Shown in pieces: positions 25,211-34,268 of a stretch of DNA of 64,000 bases. Made by a program: the position numbers and the translations under genes. The notes under the pieces were generated by a model. The model was not told the origin of the DNA. It searched no databases and saw nothing but the letters and a program-made list of their open reading frames with translations. The stretch is from Psychrobacillus psychrodurans (GTDB taxonomy: Bacteria > Bacillota > Bacilli > Bacillales_A > Planococcaceae), in the NCBI GenBank assembly GCA_900114885.1, contig FOUN01000003.1:248001-312000 (forward strand). Direction: 5' to 3'. Position 1 is the first letter of the stretch. The number at the start of each line of letters is the position of its first letter.

Positions 25211-26692
25211 TTGGACGATCAAAAACAAAATAATGAAGAAGACATTACTGAGGTAAAACCAGCATCCAAATATATAAAAATGAAACCATTTGTTTTCCTA
25301 TTGAGTATTTTTGCCCTAATAGTAGCAACAGCAACAATTACTATGATTGTTTTAACATGGGGAGACGAAAAAGTCGTTAACATCAATACAGCTAATCAAG
25401 CTGAGCGTTCTGAGTTTTCTAAATTGTATTTGGCCTATGATAAATTAGAGGAAGAATACTATAAAGAAGTGGATGAAGATGCGGTGATCAATGGCGCAAT
25501 TAACGGGATGATCGATGCACTAGAAGATCCATATTCTGATTATATGAATCGAGACGAGGCATCACAGTTCAATGAAAATATTTCGTCTAGTTTTCAAGGT
25601 ATAGGTGCAGAGATACAAGAAAAAGATGGTTATATTAACATTGTGTCACCTATCAAAAACTCACCTGCTGAAAAAGCTGGTTTGATGCCAAATGATAAAG
25701 TCTTGGCGGTAGATGGTAAAGATATTAAAGGATATAGTGCGTCGGAGGCAGTATTGCTTATTCGAGGTAGTAAGGGAACAGAAGTAACATTGTCTATACA
25801 AAGAGGTACTAATGCTCAAATGGAAGTAACAATTATACGTGACGATATTCCGATTGAAACTGTTTATGCAGAAATGTTAGATGATCAAGTGGCACATATT
25901 ATTATATCCAGCTTTTCTACAAACACATATGATGAATTGCTGACAGCAATTGACTCCATGGAGGAAGAGGGCATGAAAGCACTAGTACTTGATGTTCGTC
26001 AAAATCCTGGTGGCTTACTATCTTCTGCTATTGATATTTCTAATCTATTTGTAGAAGAAGGTAAAAACCTACTGCAAATTGAAATTCAGGGCGATAAAGA
26101 AGTTACAGTTGCTACGCCTGGGTCACGTGTTAAAGTTCCTGTTACACTAATCATTGATGAGGGTAGTGCATCTGCATCAGAAATTCTTGCTGGTGCATTA
26201 AGTGAATCAGCAAATGTACCGTTAGTAGGTTTAAATTCCTTTGGTAAAGGGACTGTTCAAACAGTAAATGATTTACCAGACGGTTCCAATATTAAAATTA
26301 CAACTGCTAAATGGTTAACACCTGATGGAAACTGGATTCATGACGTAGGGATTCTTCCTGATCATGTAGTTGAATATCCATCTTATGCAATGTTACCTCC
26401 TTTAGATACAGCTATAACGTTGAAAAAAAACCAATCGTCCGAAGCTGTTCAAACTGCAGAGGAAATGTTAAAAGCAGTAGGATATGATGTAGGAGTAGTT
26501 GACGGGAACTTTGACGAACAGATGAATACTGCTGTGAAGAAGTTCCAATCAGACAACAAACTTGCTGTATCAGGTGATATAGATGGAGAAACATCTTTCC
26601 TATTGATGGATCAGCTAAGAGCGAAAATCTTAGAAGAGGATCCACAGTTAATAAAAGCGCAGGAAATTGCAACAGATTTGATAAACAAATAA
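25211..26692 (+). CDS. ctpA: Carboxy-terminal processing protease (S41 family, CtpA/CtpB)
   Basis: A 493-residue membrane-anchored protease. TM helix about residues 26-48, a PDZ domain about 105-185, the S41 protease core about 215-380 with the catalytic Ser in GSASASEI and Lys in FGKGTVQ, and a C-terminal peptidoglycan-binding domain about 405-470. TTG start at 25211 with AAAGGGTG upstream. Such enzymes act on extracytoplasmic proteins; in B. subtilis CtpB signals to the forespore checkpoint. A terminator follows the gene. The choice between CtpA and CtpB names is arbitrary here. Confidence 0.88.
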   Translation: MDDQKQNNEEDITEVKPASKYIKMKPFVFLLSIFALIVATATITMIVLTWGDEKVVNINTANQAERSEFSKLYLAYDKLEEEYYKEVDEDAVINGAINGMIDALEDPYSDYMNRDEASQFNENISSSFQGIGAEIQEKDGYINIVSPIKNSPAEKAGLMPNDKVLAVDGKDIKGYSASEAVLLIRGSKGTEVTLSIQRGTNAQMEVTIIRDDIPIETVYAEMLDDQVAHIIISSFSTNTYDELLTAIDSMEEEGMKALVLDVRQNPGGLLSSAIDISNLFVEEGKNLLQIEIQGDKEVTVATPGSRVKVPVTLIIDEGSASASEILAGALSESANVPLVGLNSFGKGTVQTVNDLPDGSNIKITTAKWLTPDGNWIHDVGILPDHVVEYPSYAMLPPLDTAITLKKNQSSEAVQTAEEMLKAVGYDVGVVDGNFDEQMNTAVKKFQSDNKLAVSGDIDGETSFLLMDQLRAKILEEDPQLIKAQEIATDLINK

Positions 26693-26703
26693 ATCGTTGA
26701 ATA

Positions 26704-26732
26704 AGAGCTGACCTTTACGGTCAGCTTTTTCA
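26704..26732 (+). terminator. Terminator after the S41 protease gene
   Basis: AGCTGACC (26706-26713) pairs with GGTCAGCT (26719-26726), followed by TTTT. Confidence 0.85.
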
Positions 26733-26756
26733 ACGATATTAAGGGAGTTAAAGAAT

Positions 26757-27662
26757 ATGAAAGATGTATATTTACTAAGTGGCTTTTTAGGGAGTGGGAA
26801 AACTTCTTTATTATCTCATTTAATAGAACAACTGAAAGCAGAAGGACTAAAACCTGCTGTTATTATGAATGAATTAGGGAAATTACCTTTTGATAGTAAA
26901 TCCGTGGATGAAGACGTACCTATTAAAGAAATGCTAGAAGGCTGTATTTGCTGCACTGGTGCTGAAAAAATGGAAGCACAATTACAAATGTTATTAGAAG
27001 GTGAAGAATTCGATGTACTATTAATCGAAACAACTGGTGCGGCTCATCCTGTAGAAGCTATGGATGCAGTTTTATCCCCATATTTTGCAAGTAGGCTGAA
27101 TATGAAGGGTATTATTACAGTAGCAGATTGTAAAAGATGGATAGATAGAGATAAAATGACCCCTCAAACACGCATGTTATTTATGGAGCAAATTAAACAT
27201 GCGCATTTAATAGTAGCAAATAAGGTTGATCTTCTTTCTGACAATGAAATAGCTTTGGTGACATTGCAAATTCAGGGGTTAAATAGTCACGCTCCTATTA
27301 TTCAGACATCTAATGCCAAATTACCTTTAAAAATGATTACAAACTTAGAAGCCACATATTTTAGTCAAGAAATACAACAAGCGGCAATAGGGAAACAGCT
27401 ATCCTTGTCTTCGCGATTACACACATTTACAGAGCCAGTAAACAAGGATGAATTTGAAAAGTGGGTAAAGGAACTTCCAGATACTATTTATCGTATGAAG
27501 GGCTATGTACCGTTAAAAGGTCATAAAAATCCTTTTCTATTTCAATATGCATACGGGATGGTGCAGTGGCTTCCTGAATACATTAAAATGCATCCACAGA
27601 TTGTTATTATAGGTGATCAAGTAGAATCTATCACTATCATAGGAAGCGCTCAAAATGATTAA
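26757..27662 (+). CDS. COG0523 family metal-chaperone GTPase
   Basis: A 301-residue G3E-family GTPase. P-loop GFLGSGKTS (about residues 9-17), the metal-binding GCICC motif (about residues 62-66) that defines COG0523, the Walker B-like LIETTGAAHP, and the G4 motif NKVD. These proteins deliver zinc or other metals to client proteins, often under zinc limitation. I see no Zur box upstream. The C-terminal CobW_C region is about 90 residues and lacks the His-rich stretch some members carry. It overlaps the next gene by 8 bases. Confidence 0.88.
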   Translation: MKDVYLLSGFLGSGKTSLLSHLIEQLKAEGLKPAVIMNELGKLPFDSKSVDEDVPIKEMLEGCICCTGAEKMEAQLQMLLEGEEFDVLLIETTGAAHPVEAMDAVLSPYFASRLNMKGIITVADCKRWIDRDKMTPQTRMLFMEQIKHAHLIVANKVDLLSDNEIALVTLQIQGLNSHAPIIQTSNAKLPLKMITNLEATYFSQEIQQAAIGKQLSLSSRLHTFTEPVNKDEFEKWVKELPDTIYRMKGYVPLKGHKNPFLFQYAYGMVQWLPEYIKMHPQIVIIGDQVESITIIGSAQND

Positions 27663-27915
27663 AGCGTTTCAATTACTTTATCAAAACCGTCAGTCAGTTA
27701 GTTCAATAAAGACAGAAGAAGAGCTCAGAGCCATCATTCATTCTGAGTTATTAGATGAATATACTCACCCAAGAGCTAGATTGTCGATTCAAAAAAAATA
27801 TAGTATGGCATTAGAACGGATTGAAAATAGTAAGCTATCCAACAAGCAGCAGCAAGCGATGGTTGAACTATATAAAGAGGAATTAATAAAACTGTCAACC
27901 GAAGATAATAGCTAA
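27655..27915 (+). CDS. Unrecognised 86-residue protein coupled to the COG0523 GTPase
   Basis: A small, charged, probably all-helical protein whose ATG overlaps the end of the GTPase gene by 8 bases, so it is almost certainly translated with it. It has no signal peptide, cysteine cluster or metal motif. TEEELRAIIHSELLDEY and KLSNKQQQAMVELYKEELI are its clearest amphipathic helices. I do not recognise a family. The coupling suggests a partner or accessory of the GTPase. Confidence 0.7.
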   Translation: MIKAFQLLYQNRQSVSSIKTEEELRAIIHSELLDEYTHPRARLSIQKKYSMALERIENSKLSNKQQQAMVELYKEELIKLSTEDNS

Positions 27916-28074
27916 TATTTTAGCAAAGTGGTTATGTTATCCAAAATTCTTTGCTAGATTTATAGATTTTAAAGATAAAAAGATTCAATTGGTTTTGTTG
28001 GAATATTTTATGTGAAAATTTCATTCTATTTTGTGTTTACAATAGGGGAGCACAAAAGAAGGAGGAAATGAAAC

Positions 28075-28950
28075 ATGAATAAAAAACATATGATTATGGC
28101 TGGAATTTTAGCTAGTGGATTATTAATCTCAACCAATACAGCTAACGCATCTATGAATACTGCGTTTTCACCAACTACTTCCGAGGCAAAGACATCCGTT
28201 ACCTACAAATGGGACGCTCCAAAAAGCTTTTCCTATAATGTAAAATGGAAATACAATACGCAATTATCATTTGCAAAGCTTCTAACTATTGTCAACCAAG
28301 TAGAGAAACCAGCAGTAATAGATAAAGAAAATGACCAACAAAAAGAAGAAACAACTCCAATACTTGAAGTTGAAAAACCAATGGAATCAGAAAAAAAACC
28401 AGAAGTGGTAACTCCAACTAAGCCAGTTGAAGAAAAACCAGTTGTAAAAGAACCAGAAACACCAGTTCAAGAAAAACCAGTAGTAAAAGAACCAGAAGCG
28501 CCAGTAAAAGAAAATGTTGAAAAAGAACCAGTTGTAAAAGAGCCATCAACTGAAGCAAAAGATGAGGTTAAAGTTACTTCTGAAATTCAACAGGTTGTCG
28601 ACTTAACGAACAAAGAACGTGCTAAGGCAGGATTAAAAGCACTTCAAATTGATACAAAACTAACTCAGTCAGCCCAAGCAAAATCTCAAGATATGAAAAA
28701 TAAAAACTATTTTTCTCATACAAGCCCAACTTATGGATCACCTTTTGATCAAATGAAGTCAATGGGAATTACGTATAAATCTGCAGCAGAAAACATTGCG
28801 ATGGGTCAACGTAGCCCAGCTGAAGTTGTAGATGCATGGATGAAATCTCCAGGACATAAAGCTAATATTATGAATGGTTCATTTACACATATCGGAGTAG
28901 GTTTATCTAATAGTGGATATTATTGGACACAACAATTCATCAGTAAATAA
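28075..28950 (+). CDS. Secreted CAP-domain protein (YkwD-like)
   Basis: A 291-residue exported protein. Signal peptide residues 1-25 (ending NTANA), a mature N-terminal region, then a Lys/Pro/Glu/Val-rich linker (about residues 95-165) with repeated VVKEPE-type units, and a C-terminal CAP/SCP domain about 175-290. The domain motifs include LTNKERAKAGLKAL, the cavity His in YFSHTSPTYG, AAENIAMG, and SPGHKANIMNG. Bacterial CAP proteins of this kind are found on spores or cell surfaces; no activity is established. AAGGAGG precedes the ATG and a strong terminator follows. Confidence 0.9.
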   Translation: MNKKHMIMAGILASGLLISTNTANASMNTAFSPTTSEAKTSVTYKWDAPKSFSYNVKWKYNTQLSFAKLLTIVNQVEKPAVIDKENDQQKEETTPILEVEKPMESEKKPEVVTPTKPVEEKPVVKEPETPVQEKPVVKEPEAPVKENVEKEPVVKEPSTEAKDEVKVTSEIQQVVDLTNKERAKAGLKALQIDTKLTQSAQAKSQDMKNKNYFSHTSPTYGSPFDQMKSMGITYKSAAENIAMGQRSPAEVVDAWMKSPGHKANIMNGSFTHIGVGLSNSGYYWTQQFISK

Positions 28951-28954
28951 TTAA

Positions 28955-28993
28955 CAAAAAAACGACGCAGATTAATTTTGCGTCGTTTTTTAC
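28955..28993 (+). terminator. Terminator after the CAP-domain gene
   Basis: AAAAAACGACGCA pairs with TGCGTCGTTTTTT around a short loop; bidirectional in form. Confidence 0.85.
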
Positions 28994-29053
28994 TATTGCG
29001 ATTATTAGTCATCACTTTTGAAATAATTCACTCCTAATTTTCTACGATAACTA

Positions 29054-29089
29054 GGGTGTGCGCCTCCCAAGTAGCGGCAGCGCACATCC
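29054..29089. repeat. GC-rich inverted repeat downstream of the MATE gene
   Basis: GGGTGTGCGC (29054-29063) and GCGCACATCC (29080-29089) pair in 9 of 10 positions around a 16-base loop. It stands out as GC-rich in an AT-rich gap. A 38-codon minus-strand frame runs through it without a ribosome binding site and is probably not a gene. Confidence 0.45.
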
Positions 29090-29126
29090 GTAGTATCTAA
29101 TCGTTTCGATTGCTGTGAAGTCATTT

Positions 29127-30476
29127 TTACTGCTTCTTCATTTTTTTCTGTAAATAAATAAGTCGTGAGGTTAGTGTTATTGCTCCAATAGACAATCCTA
29201 CAATTAATCCGATCCAATATCCAAAGCGCTCAAATGAAGTGTAGTTGGCTAGGATATATCCAGTTGGCAAACCAATTATCCAATAGGAAATGATAGCCAT
29301 GATAAATGTCATCGTAACATCTTTATAACCTCGCAATGCCCCTTGAACTGGAGCTTGAACTGCATCAGATAATTGGAACAGTGCAGCAAAGAAGAAAAAT
29401 TGAACTGTTAATTCGATAACATACCGATCATCTGTATAAACAGAAGCAATTTGCTCTCTAAATAATAATAATATAGAAATGGAAAGTAGACTAAAGCATA
29501 TTGCTGTTATTACACTCAACCAACTATAGGTCTGTGCTTCTGAGAATCGTTTAGCGCCAATTTCATGCCCTACTAATATCGTAGCACCCATTGCAATGCT
29601 AAGAGGCACCATGTAAAGCAGAGATGTGAAATTCATGGCTATTTGGTGAGCTGAAATAACTTGAGTTGAATATACACTCATCAATATTGTGACAGCTGAA
29701 AATATAGTTGTTTCTGCAAAAAGTGATATTCCAATTGGAACTCCAATTTTCATCAGTGTACGTATTTTCACTAAAGACGGCTTGGTCCAACCGTGAAAAA
29801 TTTTTAAATTCGCAAATGGATTACTGCGAAGAACGATAATAATTGCTATAAGTAATATTAGCCAGTAAGTAATCGCAGAGGCTAGTCCCGCTCCGACCCC
29901 GCCTAATTCTGGAAAGCCCAGTTTTCCGTATATAAGCAAGTAGTTTAAAGCAATGTTAATCGGCGCGGATATCAGGGTGATTAACATGGAGACTCTCGTC
30001 TTACCTAAAGCATCGATAAAAGAACGTAAGACACTATATAAAAATAATGGGGCAAGACCGATACTCAGCATTAACAAATAATTCTTTGCCACGATGCGTA
30101 CACTATCTTCAAGAGGTATTAAATTTAATATTGGGTCAATGAGCAGGAAAATACCTAAAAATACAATAATAGCTAGTACTATTCCAATATAAAAACCTTG
30201 CTGTACAAAGGTACGTACATCTTTCTTCTTTTTTGCTCCTATTAATTGTGCTACAATGGGCGTAATGCCTATTAATATACCGGTTAGGGCGGTATATACA
30301 GGTACCCATAAAGAAGAACCTATAGAAACACCAGCTAAATGGGCAATACTATATTTACTTGTCATTAAAACATCAAAGAAGGTCATTAAATAGAGTGCAA
30401 TTTGTGTGATTAGTATGGGCAAGACGATCTTAATCATATACTTACTTTTTTCTGGTAGAGTTCTCATTTCGTGCAT
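29127..30476 (-). CDS. MATE family efflux transporter
   Basis: About 449 residues, with the twelve hydrophobic helices expected of a NorM-type cation-coupled multidrug exporter. Family features include QIALYLMTFFDVLMTSKYS in helix 1 and GVGAGLASAITYW in the middle. I place the start at the ATG of 30476 because AAAAGGA lies 11 bases upstream, whereas the first ATG (30488) directly abuts it. The gene is divergent from the MurG-type gene, with only about 45 bases between the starts. Substrate unknown. Confidence 0.88.
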   Translation of the reverse strand: MHEMRTLPEKSKYMIKIVLPILITQIALYLMTFFDVLMTSKYSIAHLAGVSIGSSLWVPVYTALTGILIGITPIVAQLIGAKKKKDVRTFVQQGFYIGIVLAIIVFLGIFLLIDPILNLIPLEDSVRIVAKNYLLMLSIGLAPLFLYSVLRSFIDALGKTRVSMLITLISAPINIALNYLLIYGKLGFPELGGVGAGLASAITYWLILLIAIIIVLRSNPFANLKIFHGWTKPSLVKIRTLMKIGVPIGISLFAETTIFSAVTILMSVYSTQVISAHQIAMNFTSLLYMVPLSIAMGATILVGHEIGAKRFSEAQTYSWLSVITAICFSLLSISILLLFREQIASVYTDDRYVIELTVQFFFFAALFQLSDAVQAPVQGALRGYKDVTMTFIMAIISYWIIGLPTGYILANYTSFERFGYWIGLIVGLSIGAITLTSRLIYLQKKMKKQ

Positions 30477-30523
30477 GTTGGCATACATCCTTTTAAGTTA
30501 TAAAATTAGTTAGGAGATTATTA

Positions 30524-31600
30524 ATGAATAATAACACAATAGTATTAACCGGTGGGGGAACGGCCGGTCATGTTTCGTTAAATGAAGCTATAATACCCGA
30601 GTTAATAAAGAAAAAATATAATATCCATTATATTGGATCGTATAATGGAATAGAAAAAACAATCATTGGAGAACGATTTCCAGAAATACCTTATCATCCT
30701 ATTTCTAATGGGAAGTTAAGAAGGTATTTTTCACTGAAAAATCTTTCTGATCCATTTAAAGTCTTGTATGGTACATTACAGGCTTTATCAGTATTGAAAA
30801 AAGTCAAACCCTCTATTGTATTTTCGAAAGGTGGTTTTGTATCTGTACCTGTTGTGCTTGCTGCTAAATTGGCGAATATACCAGTTGTGATTCATGAATC
30901 AGATCTAACACCGGGGCTAGCGAACAAAATTGCTTCTTCTTTTGCTGAACATATTTTCACTGTTTTTGAGGAGACAATAAGACACTTACCTGAGAACAAA
31001 GCATCTTCGATAGGGGCAATACTACGCCCTGATTTATTTCAAGGTAACGACAAAATTGCAGAACAATTAACTGGATTTGATGCAACGAAAGAAACAATTA
31101 TAATTATGGGTGGTAGTCAAGGTTCAGCTAAGATAAATGATGTCATTAAGCAGAATATAGATCAACTTACTCGCAGATTTCAACTTATCCATTTATGTGG
31201 TAAAGGAAACAAAGATGAGTTATTAGTTGGAAAACCAAATTATATTGCATTTGAATATGTTACAAATGAATTACCTCATTTGATGAAACTGTCCGATTAT
31301 GTAATTAGCCGGGCTGGATCAAACTCTATTTTCGAATTTCTAGAATTGAAAAAACCTATGTTACTTATTCCGTTATCAATTCAGGCAAGTAGAGGGGATC
31401 AAGTGTTGAACGCAAGGTACTTTGAGAAAAAAGGTTTTGCAAATGTACTTGAAGAAGAAAATCTTACACCCACTACTTTTATGGATTCTATAAATCATAT
31501 GGTTAACAATAAGGAAGAAATGATTGATCGGATGTTCGAGACTAACGCTTCAAAAACACCCGAGCAGTTCGTTGAATTATTACTAACTTACAAAAAGTAA
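30524..31600 (+). CDS. murG: MurG-type UDP-GlcNAc glycosyltransferase
   Basis: A 358-residue GT28-family enzyme that adds GlcNAc to lipid I to form lipid II on the inner membrane face. Motifs: LTGGGTAGHVSLN at the N-terminus (G-loop 1), FSKGGFVSVPVVLA, HESDLTPGLANK, MGGSQGSAKIN (G-loop 3), and the UDP-GlcNAc-binding SRAGSNSIFEFLELKKPMLLIPL. It lies outside any division cell-wall cluster, as in staphylococci where, from memory, murG is near arlRS and msr genes. It could be the sole MurG or a second copy; the window cannot tell. TAGGAGA precedes the ATG. Confidence 0.88.
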   Translation: MNNNTIVLTGGGTAGHVSLNEAIIPELIKKKYNIHYIGSYNGIEKTIIGERFPEIPYHPISNGKLRRYFSLKNLSDPFKVLYGTLQALSVLKKVKPSIVFSKGGFVSVPVVLAAKLANIPVVIHESDLTPGLANKIASSFAEHIFTVFEETIRHLPENKASSIGAILRPDLFQGNDKIAEQLTGFDATKETIIIMGGSQGSAKINDVIKQNIDQLTRRFQLIHLCGKGNKDELLVGKPNYIAFEYVTNELPHLMKLSDYVISRAGSNSIFEFLELKKPMLLIPLSIQASRGDQVLNARYFEKKGFANVLEEENLTPTTFMDSINHMVNNKEEMIDRMFETNASKTPEQFVELLLTYKK

Positions 31601-31640
31601 AAAATTCCCGTCACTATTTAAAGTGACGGGATTTTTTTTT
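31600..31640. terminator. Bidirectional terminator between convergent genes
   Basis: TTCCCGTCACT pairs with AGTGACGGGA, flanked by A run and T run; serves murG and the minus-strand GNAT gene. Confidence 0.88.
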
Positions 31641-32184
31641 ACATTGCCTGTTCCTCTTCGTTTTCTTGTTGCATTAGGACTAAGTGGAACAAGTCTTTTG
31701 GTATATAGTATAGATCAAATGCTTCTTCTAAGGCGTTTATTTCTGCATAGATAGAAGGATGTGATTCATTTGCTTTTAATGCATATCTAAGTTTTTCCGT
31801 GGCACGTATACTTTTCGCATTGTTTTTGCGAATTCGTAAAAAAACTGTATGGATATCTAAATCAAAGAAAAGTTCCTGTAAAAATTGTTCTTTAGCTTTT
31901 TTATTGTATCCCAGACCTTGAAAAGGGCAGCCAATCCAAGTGCCTAAAAATCCTGCACCATCTTCTACATCAAACAGATTAATTGTTCCGATTGGTTGAC
32001 CAAAGTCGCTAACAATTGTTCGAGAAATAACAGTTCCTTTTTCTTCTTCTTCCATTAACTGTTTCGTCACAAACCAATACTCATCTGCCGAACTAGCTTT
32101 ATGACGTACGAAAGGCAAAATAGTTGGTTCTGACATTAGTTCATAAAGAGATGTACATTCGAATAAATCCCGTTTTTTTATCAA
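31639..32184 (-). CDS. GNAT-family N-acetyltransferase (RimJ/RimL-like)
   Basis: A 181-residue protein with the order of motifs seen in RimJ/RimL-type acetyltransferases: GQPIGTINLFDVED (substrate strand), FLGTWIGCPFQGLGYNKKAKEQFL (acetyl-CoA loop, with the usual RGKG replaced by QGLGYN), and VFLRIRKNNAKSIRATEKLRY near the C-terminus. TTG start with AGGGGG upstream. A tRNA-like sequence lies about 85 bases upstream on the same strand. The substrate is not predictable. Confidence 0.8.
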   Translation of the reverse strand: MIKKRDLFECTSLYELMSEPTILPFVRHKASSADEYWFVTKQLMEEEEKGTVISRTIVSDFGQPIGTINLFDVEDGAGFLGTWIGCPFQGLGYNKKAKEQFLQELFFDLDIHTVFLRIRKNNAKSIRATEKLRYALKANESHPSIYAEINALEEAFDLYYIPKDLFHLVLMQQENEEEQAM

Positions 32185-32269
32185 AAAAAGCGCCCCCTAA
32201 AAAGAACCAATAAATGAGCAGAGTCATCCTAGTTCCCCTGAAATTTTTCACTTCATCGTGCATAAAAAA

Positions 32270-32339
32270 TTTCGGGGTAGGAATCGAACCTACTAGGACC
32301 AGCTCAAAACTGGTGGCGCACCATTTGCCTTCCCTCGGC
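32270..32339 (-). tRNA. Degenerate tRNA-like gene, anticodon TTG
   Basis: On the minus strand the T-arm (GTAGG-TTCGATT-CCTAC) and anticodon arm (ACCAG-TTTTGAG-CTGGT, anticodon TTG, glutamine) are perfect, and a D-arm GGC/GCC is recognisable. The acceptor stem is not: GCCGAGG against CCCCGAA leaves three mismatches, and the total is only about 70 bases, with position 26 missing. No CCA is encoded. It may be a decayed tRNA-Gln or a tRNA-like RNA; a tRNA-like RNA outside translation has been described in B. cereus. A GGCAAAG/CTTTGCC hairpin lies just upstream. Confidence 0.5.
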
Positions 32340-32543
32340 AAAGCGAACTTTGCCTTATAAAATTATTTGCATTAATAATATACTTTGTTTTTTCTATTTT
32401 GCATAGTAGAAAGTATTTTAAAAATAATTAAACTTTTGGAAAAAATATTATCTAAAAATATATGTTAAATACTTGTATGTTTCTTCTTAAATACATATGA
32501 TTAAATTAGCTTAGTATAGAACTTGACAGGAGTTTTTAAATAG

Positions 32544-34196
32544 ATGTCTCAATCTTTCTTAAACCATACTCAATTTCATTTATTATATGATTTAGCCGAT
32601 GAATATGTGTTCTTTATGCGAAAAGAAGATTCTTCTTATATATATGAGTTTATCAACAAAAAAGCAGAAGAGCTTTTTTCAGAAAATCCTATAGGGAAGA
32701 CACTGGATGAATGTTTTAGTGAACTGCACAATAGAACCATTATTCAACATTATAATCGAGCATGCTTGCAAAAAAAATCTGTTTCCTACCATGATCATCA
32801 TTGTGTACAAAGTGAAACAAATATAAATGAAACAACAGCTATACCCATTTACGAAAATGGAATTAGTTATATTTTAGCAACAACTAAAGAAGTTTCTCGG
32901 ACACAGAATATGAAAGATTCTACCTATGTTTTGGAGTCTTACAGTAAAGCTATTAATGAAGTTGCATTAGTTGCGTTGACAAATCAGGATGGAATAATTG
33001 AAACAGTAAACGAACTATTTGAAACTACAACGAAATTTAAAAGAGAAGATGTGATAGGTAAAACATTTCATATGATAAATTCTAACTATCATGACGAATC
33101 TTTTTTCTCTAATTTGTGGGAAACGATAGGTAAAGGAGATATTTGGCATGGCCAAATACGTAATCGAACAAAGGATGGATCCTTTTTTTGGGTGAATGCG
33201 ACCGTTGTACCCATTAAAAATGATTTAGGACAAATTGAAAAGTATTTAACTATACAATTTGATGATACGGAAAAGAAACGTATGATGAACGAACTTCGAA
33301 ATATAGAGCGCTCCTTTAAATTAATTACAGAACACTCAAATGATTTAATAGCTATAACAGATGCAGAAGGTTACTTACTTTACTCCTCACCAAGTCATGA
33401 AACAATATTAAAATATGATAAAGAAGAATTACTAGGTAGTTATTATTTTAATCTGATAACAGATCAAACCGAAACAGTAAGTTTATCTAAGTTAAAGATG
33501 TTAGATAAGTTCCGAGTAGAACTTCTTCTACAAACAAAGGATGGAAACTCTATTTGGACGGATACATCAGTAACGACCGTAGAGAACACAGTCGATGATG
33601 AGAAGGAAAAATGGTTCGTTATTGTATCTCGTGAAATTACAGAGAAAAGAGCCTTAGAAGATAAGCTAAAGTTTATGGCCTATCATGATAGTTTAACTAG
33701 TCTACCAAATCGACGTTCTTTTTATGAAGACTTTCCAGTTTATATCTCATCTGTAAGTTCAGAGTTTCCGAATGTAGGGTTATTATATATTGATGGCGAT
33801 AATTTTAAAGCGATTAATGATCAATACGGACATGATGTTGGGGATCAGTTTTTAACTCATTTTGCTGAAAAGCTTCAGAACAGTTTACACTATAAGTACA
33901 ATGTATATCGAATTGGTGGCGATGAATTTGTCATAATCATTGATCAGATTGCAGATTACGTGAATGGAAGAAGCATTACAATTGAAGAAATTGTTCAGAC
34001 AATCCAGCAAAACCTACGAAAAGGTTGGATTATAGAGGAGTCATACTTTTCGCCAACTTCGTCGATTGGGATTGCCATGTTCCCAAATGACGGCTCTTCC
34101 ATAGACGAGCTATTAGATCATGCCGATCAAGCGCTATACATCGCAAAGAAGAATGGAAAGAACAATTATATATATACCAATGCCGTTCAGACTTAA
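32544..34196 (+). CDS. PAS-PAS-PAS-GGDEF diguanylate cyclase
   Basis: A 550-residue cytoplasmic signalling protein. Three PAS-like segments lie at about residues 10-110, 130-245 (ending with a PAC-like FWVNATVVPIKND) and 255-365. The GGDEF domain (about 375-545) has RIGGDEF intact with the upstream DSLTSLPNRR and IDGDNFKAINDQYGHDVGD metal/GTP-binding elements, so cyclic-di-GMP synthesis is likely. The RxxD inhibitory site normally five residues before GGDEF is absent (KYNVY), so product inhibition by that route is unlikely. ACAGGAG precedes the ATG. Confidence 0.88.
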   Translation: MSQSFLNHTQFHLLYDLADEYVFFMRKEDSSYIYEFINKKAEELFSENPIGKTLDECFSELHNRTIIQHYNRACLQKKSVSYHDHHCVQSETNINETTAIPIYENGISYILATTKEVSRTQNMKDSTYVLESYSKAINEVALVALTNQDGIIETVNELFETTTKFKREDVIGKTFHMINSNYHDESFFSNLWETIGKGDIWHGQIRNRTKDGSFFWVNATVVPIKNDLGQIEKYLTIQFDDTEKKRMMNELRNIERSFKLITEHSNDLIAITDAEGYLLYSSPSHETILKYDKEELLGSYYFNLITDQTETVSLSKLKMLDKFRVELLLQTKDGNSIWTDTSVTTVENTVDDEKEKWFVIVSREITEKRALEDKLKFMAYHDSLTSLPNRRSFYEDFPVYISSVSSEFPNVGLLYIDGDNFKAINDQYGHDVGDQFLTHFAEKLQNSLHYKYNVYRIGGDEFVIIIDQIADYVNGRSITIEEIVQTIQQNLRKGWIIEESYFSPTSSIGIAMFPNDGSSIDELLDHADQALYIAKKNGKNNYIYTNAVQT

Positions 34197-34268
34197 TAGA
34201 ACGGCTTTTTCTTTCATTTGTCCTATGATAGGTGAACAAAGGAACAAGTATAGAAAGGAATGTAGGAG

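Noticed and set aside
29005-29217. 70-residue minus-strand frame downstream of the MATE gene
   Set aside because: It overlaps the MATE 3' end in another frame, lacks a ribosome binding site, and runs through the GC-rich palindrome.
32141-32341. 66-residue minus-strand frame over the tRNA-like sequence
   Set aside because: It is read through the tRNA-like arms and has no ribosome binding site or protein-like composition.
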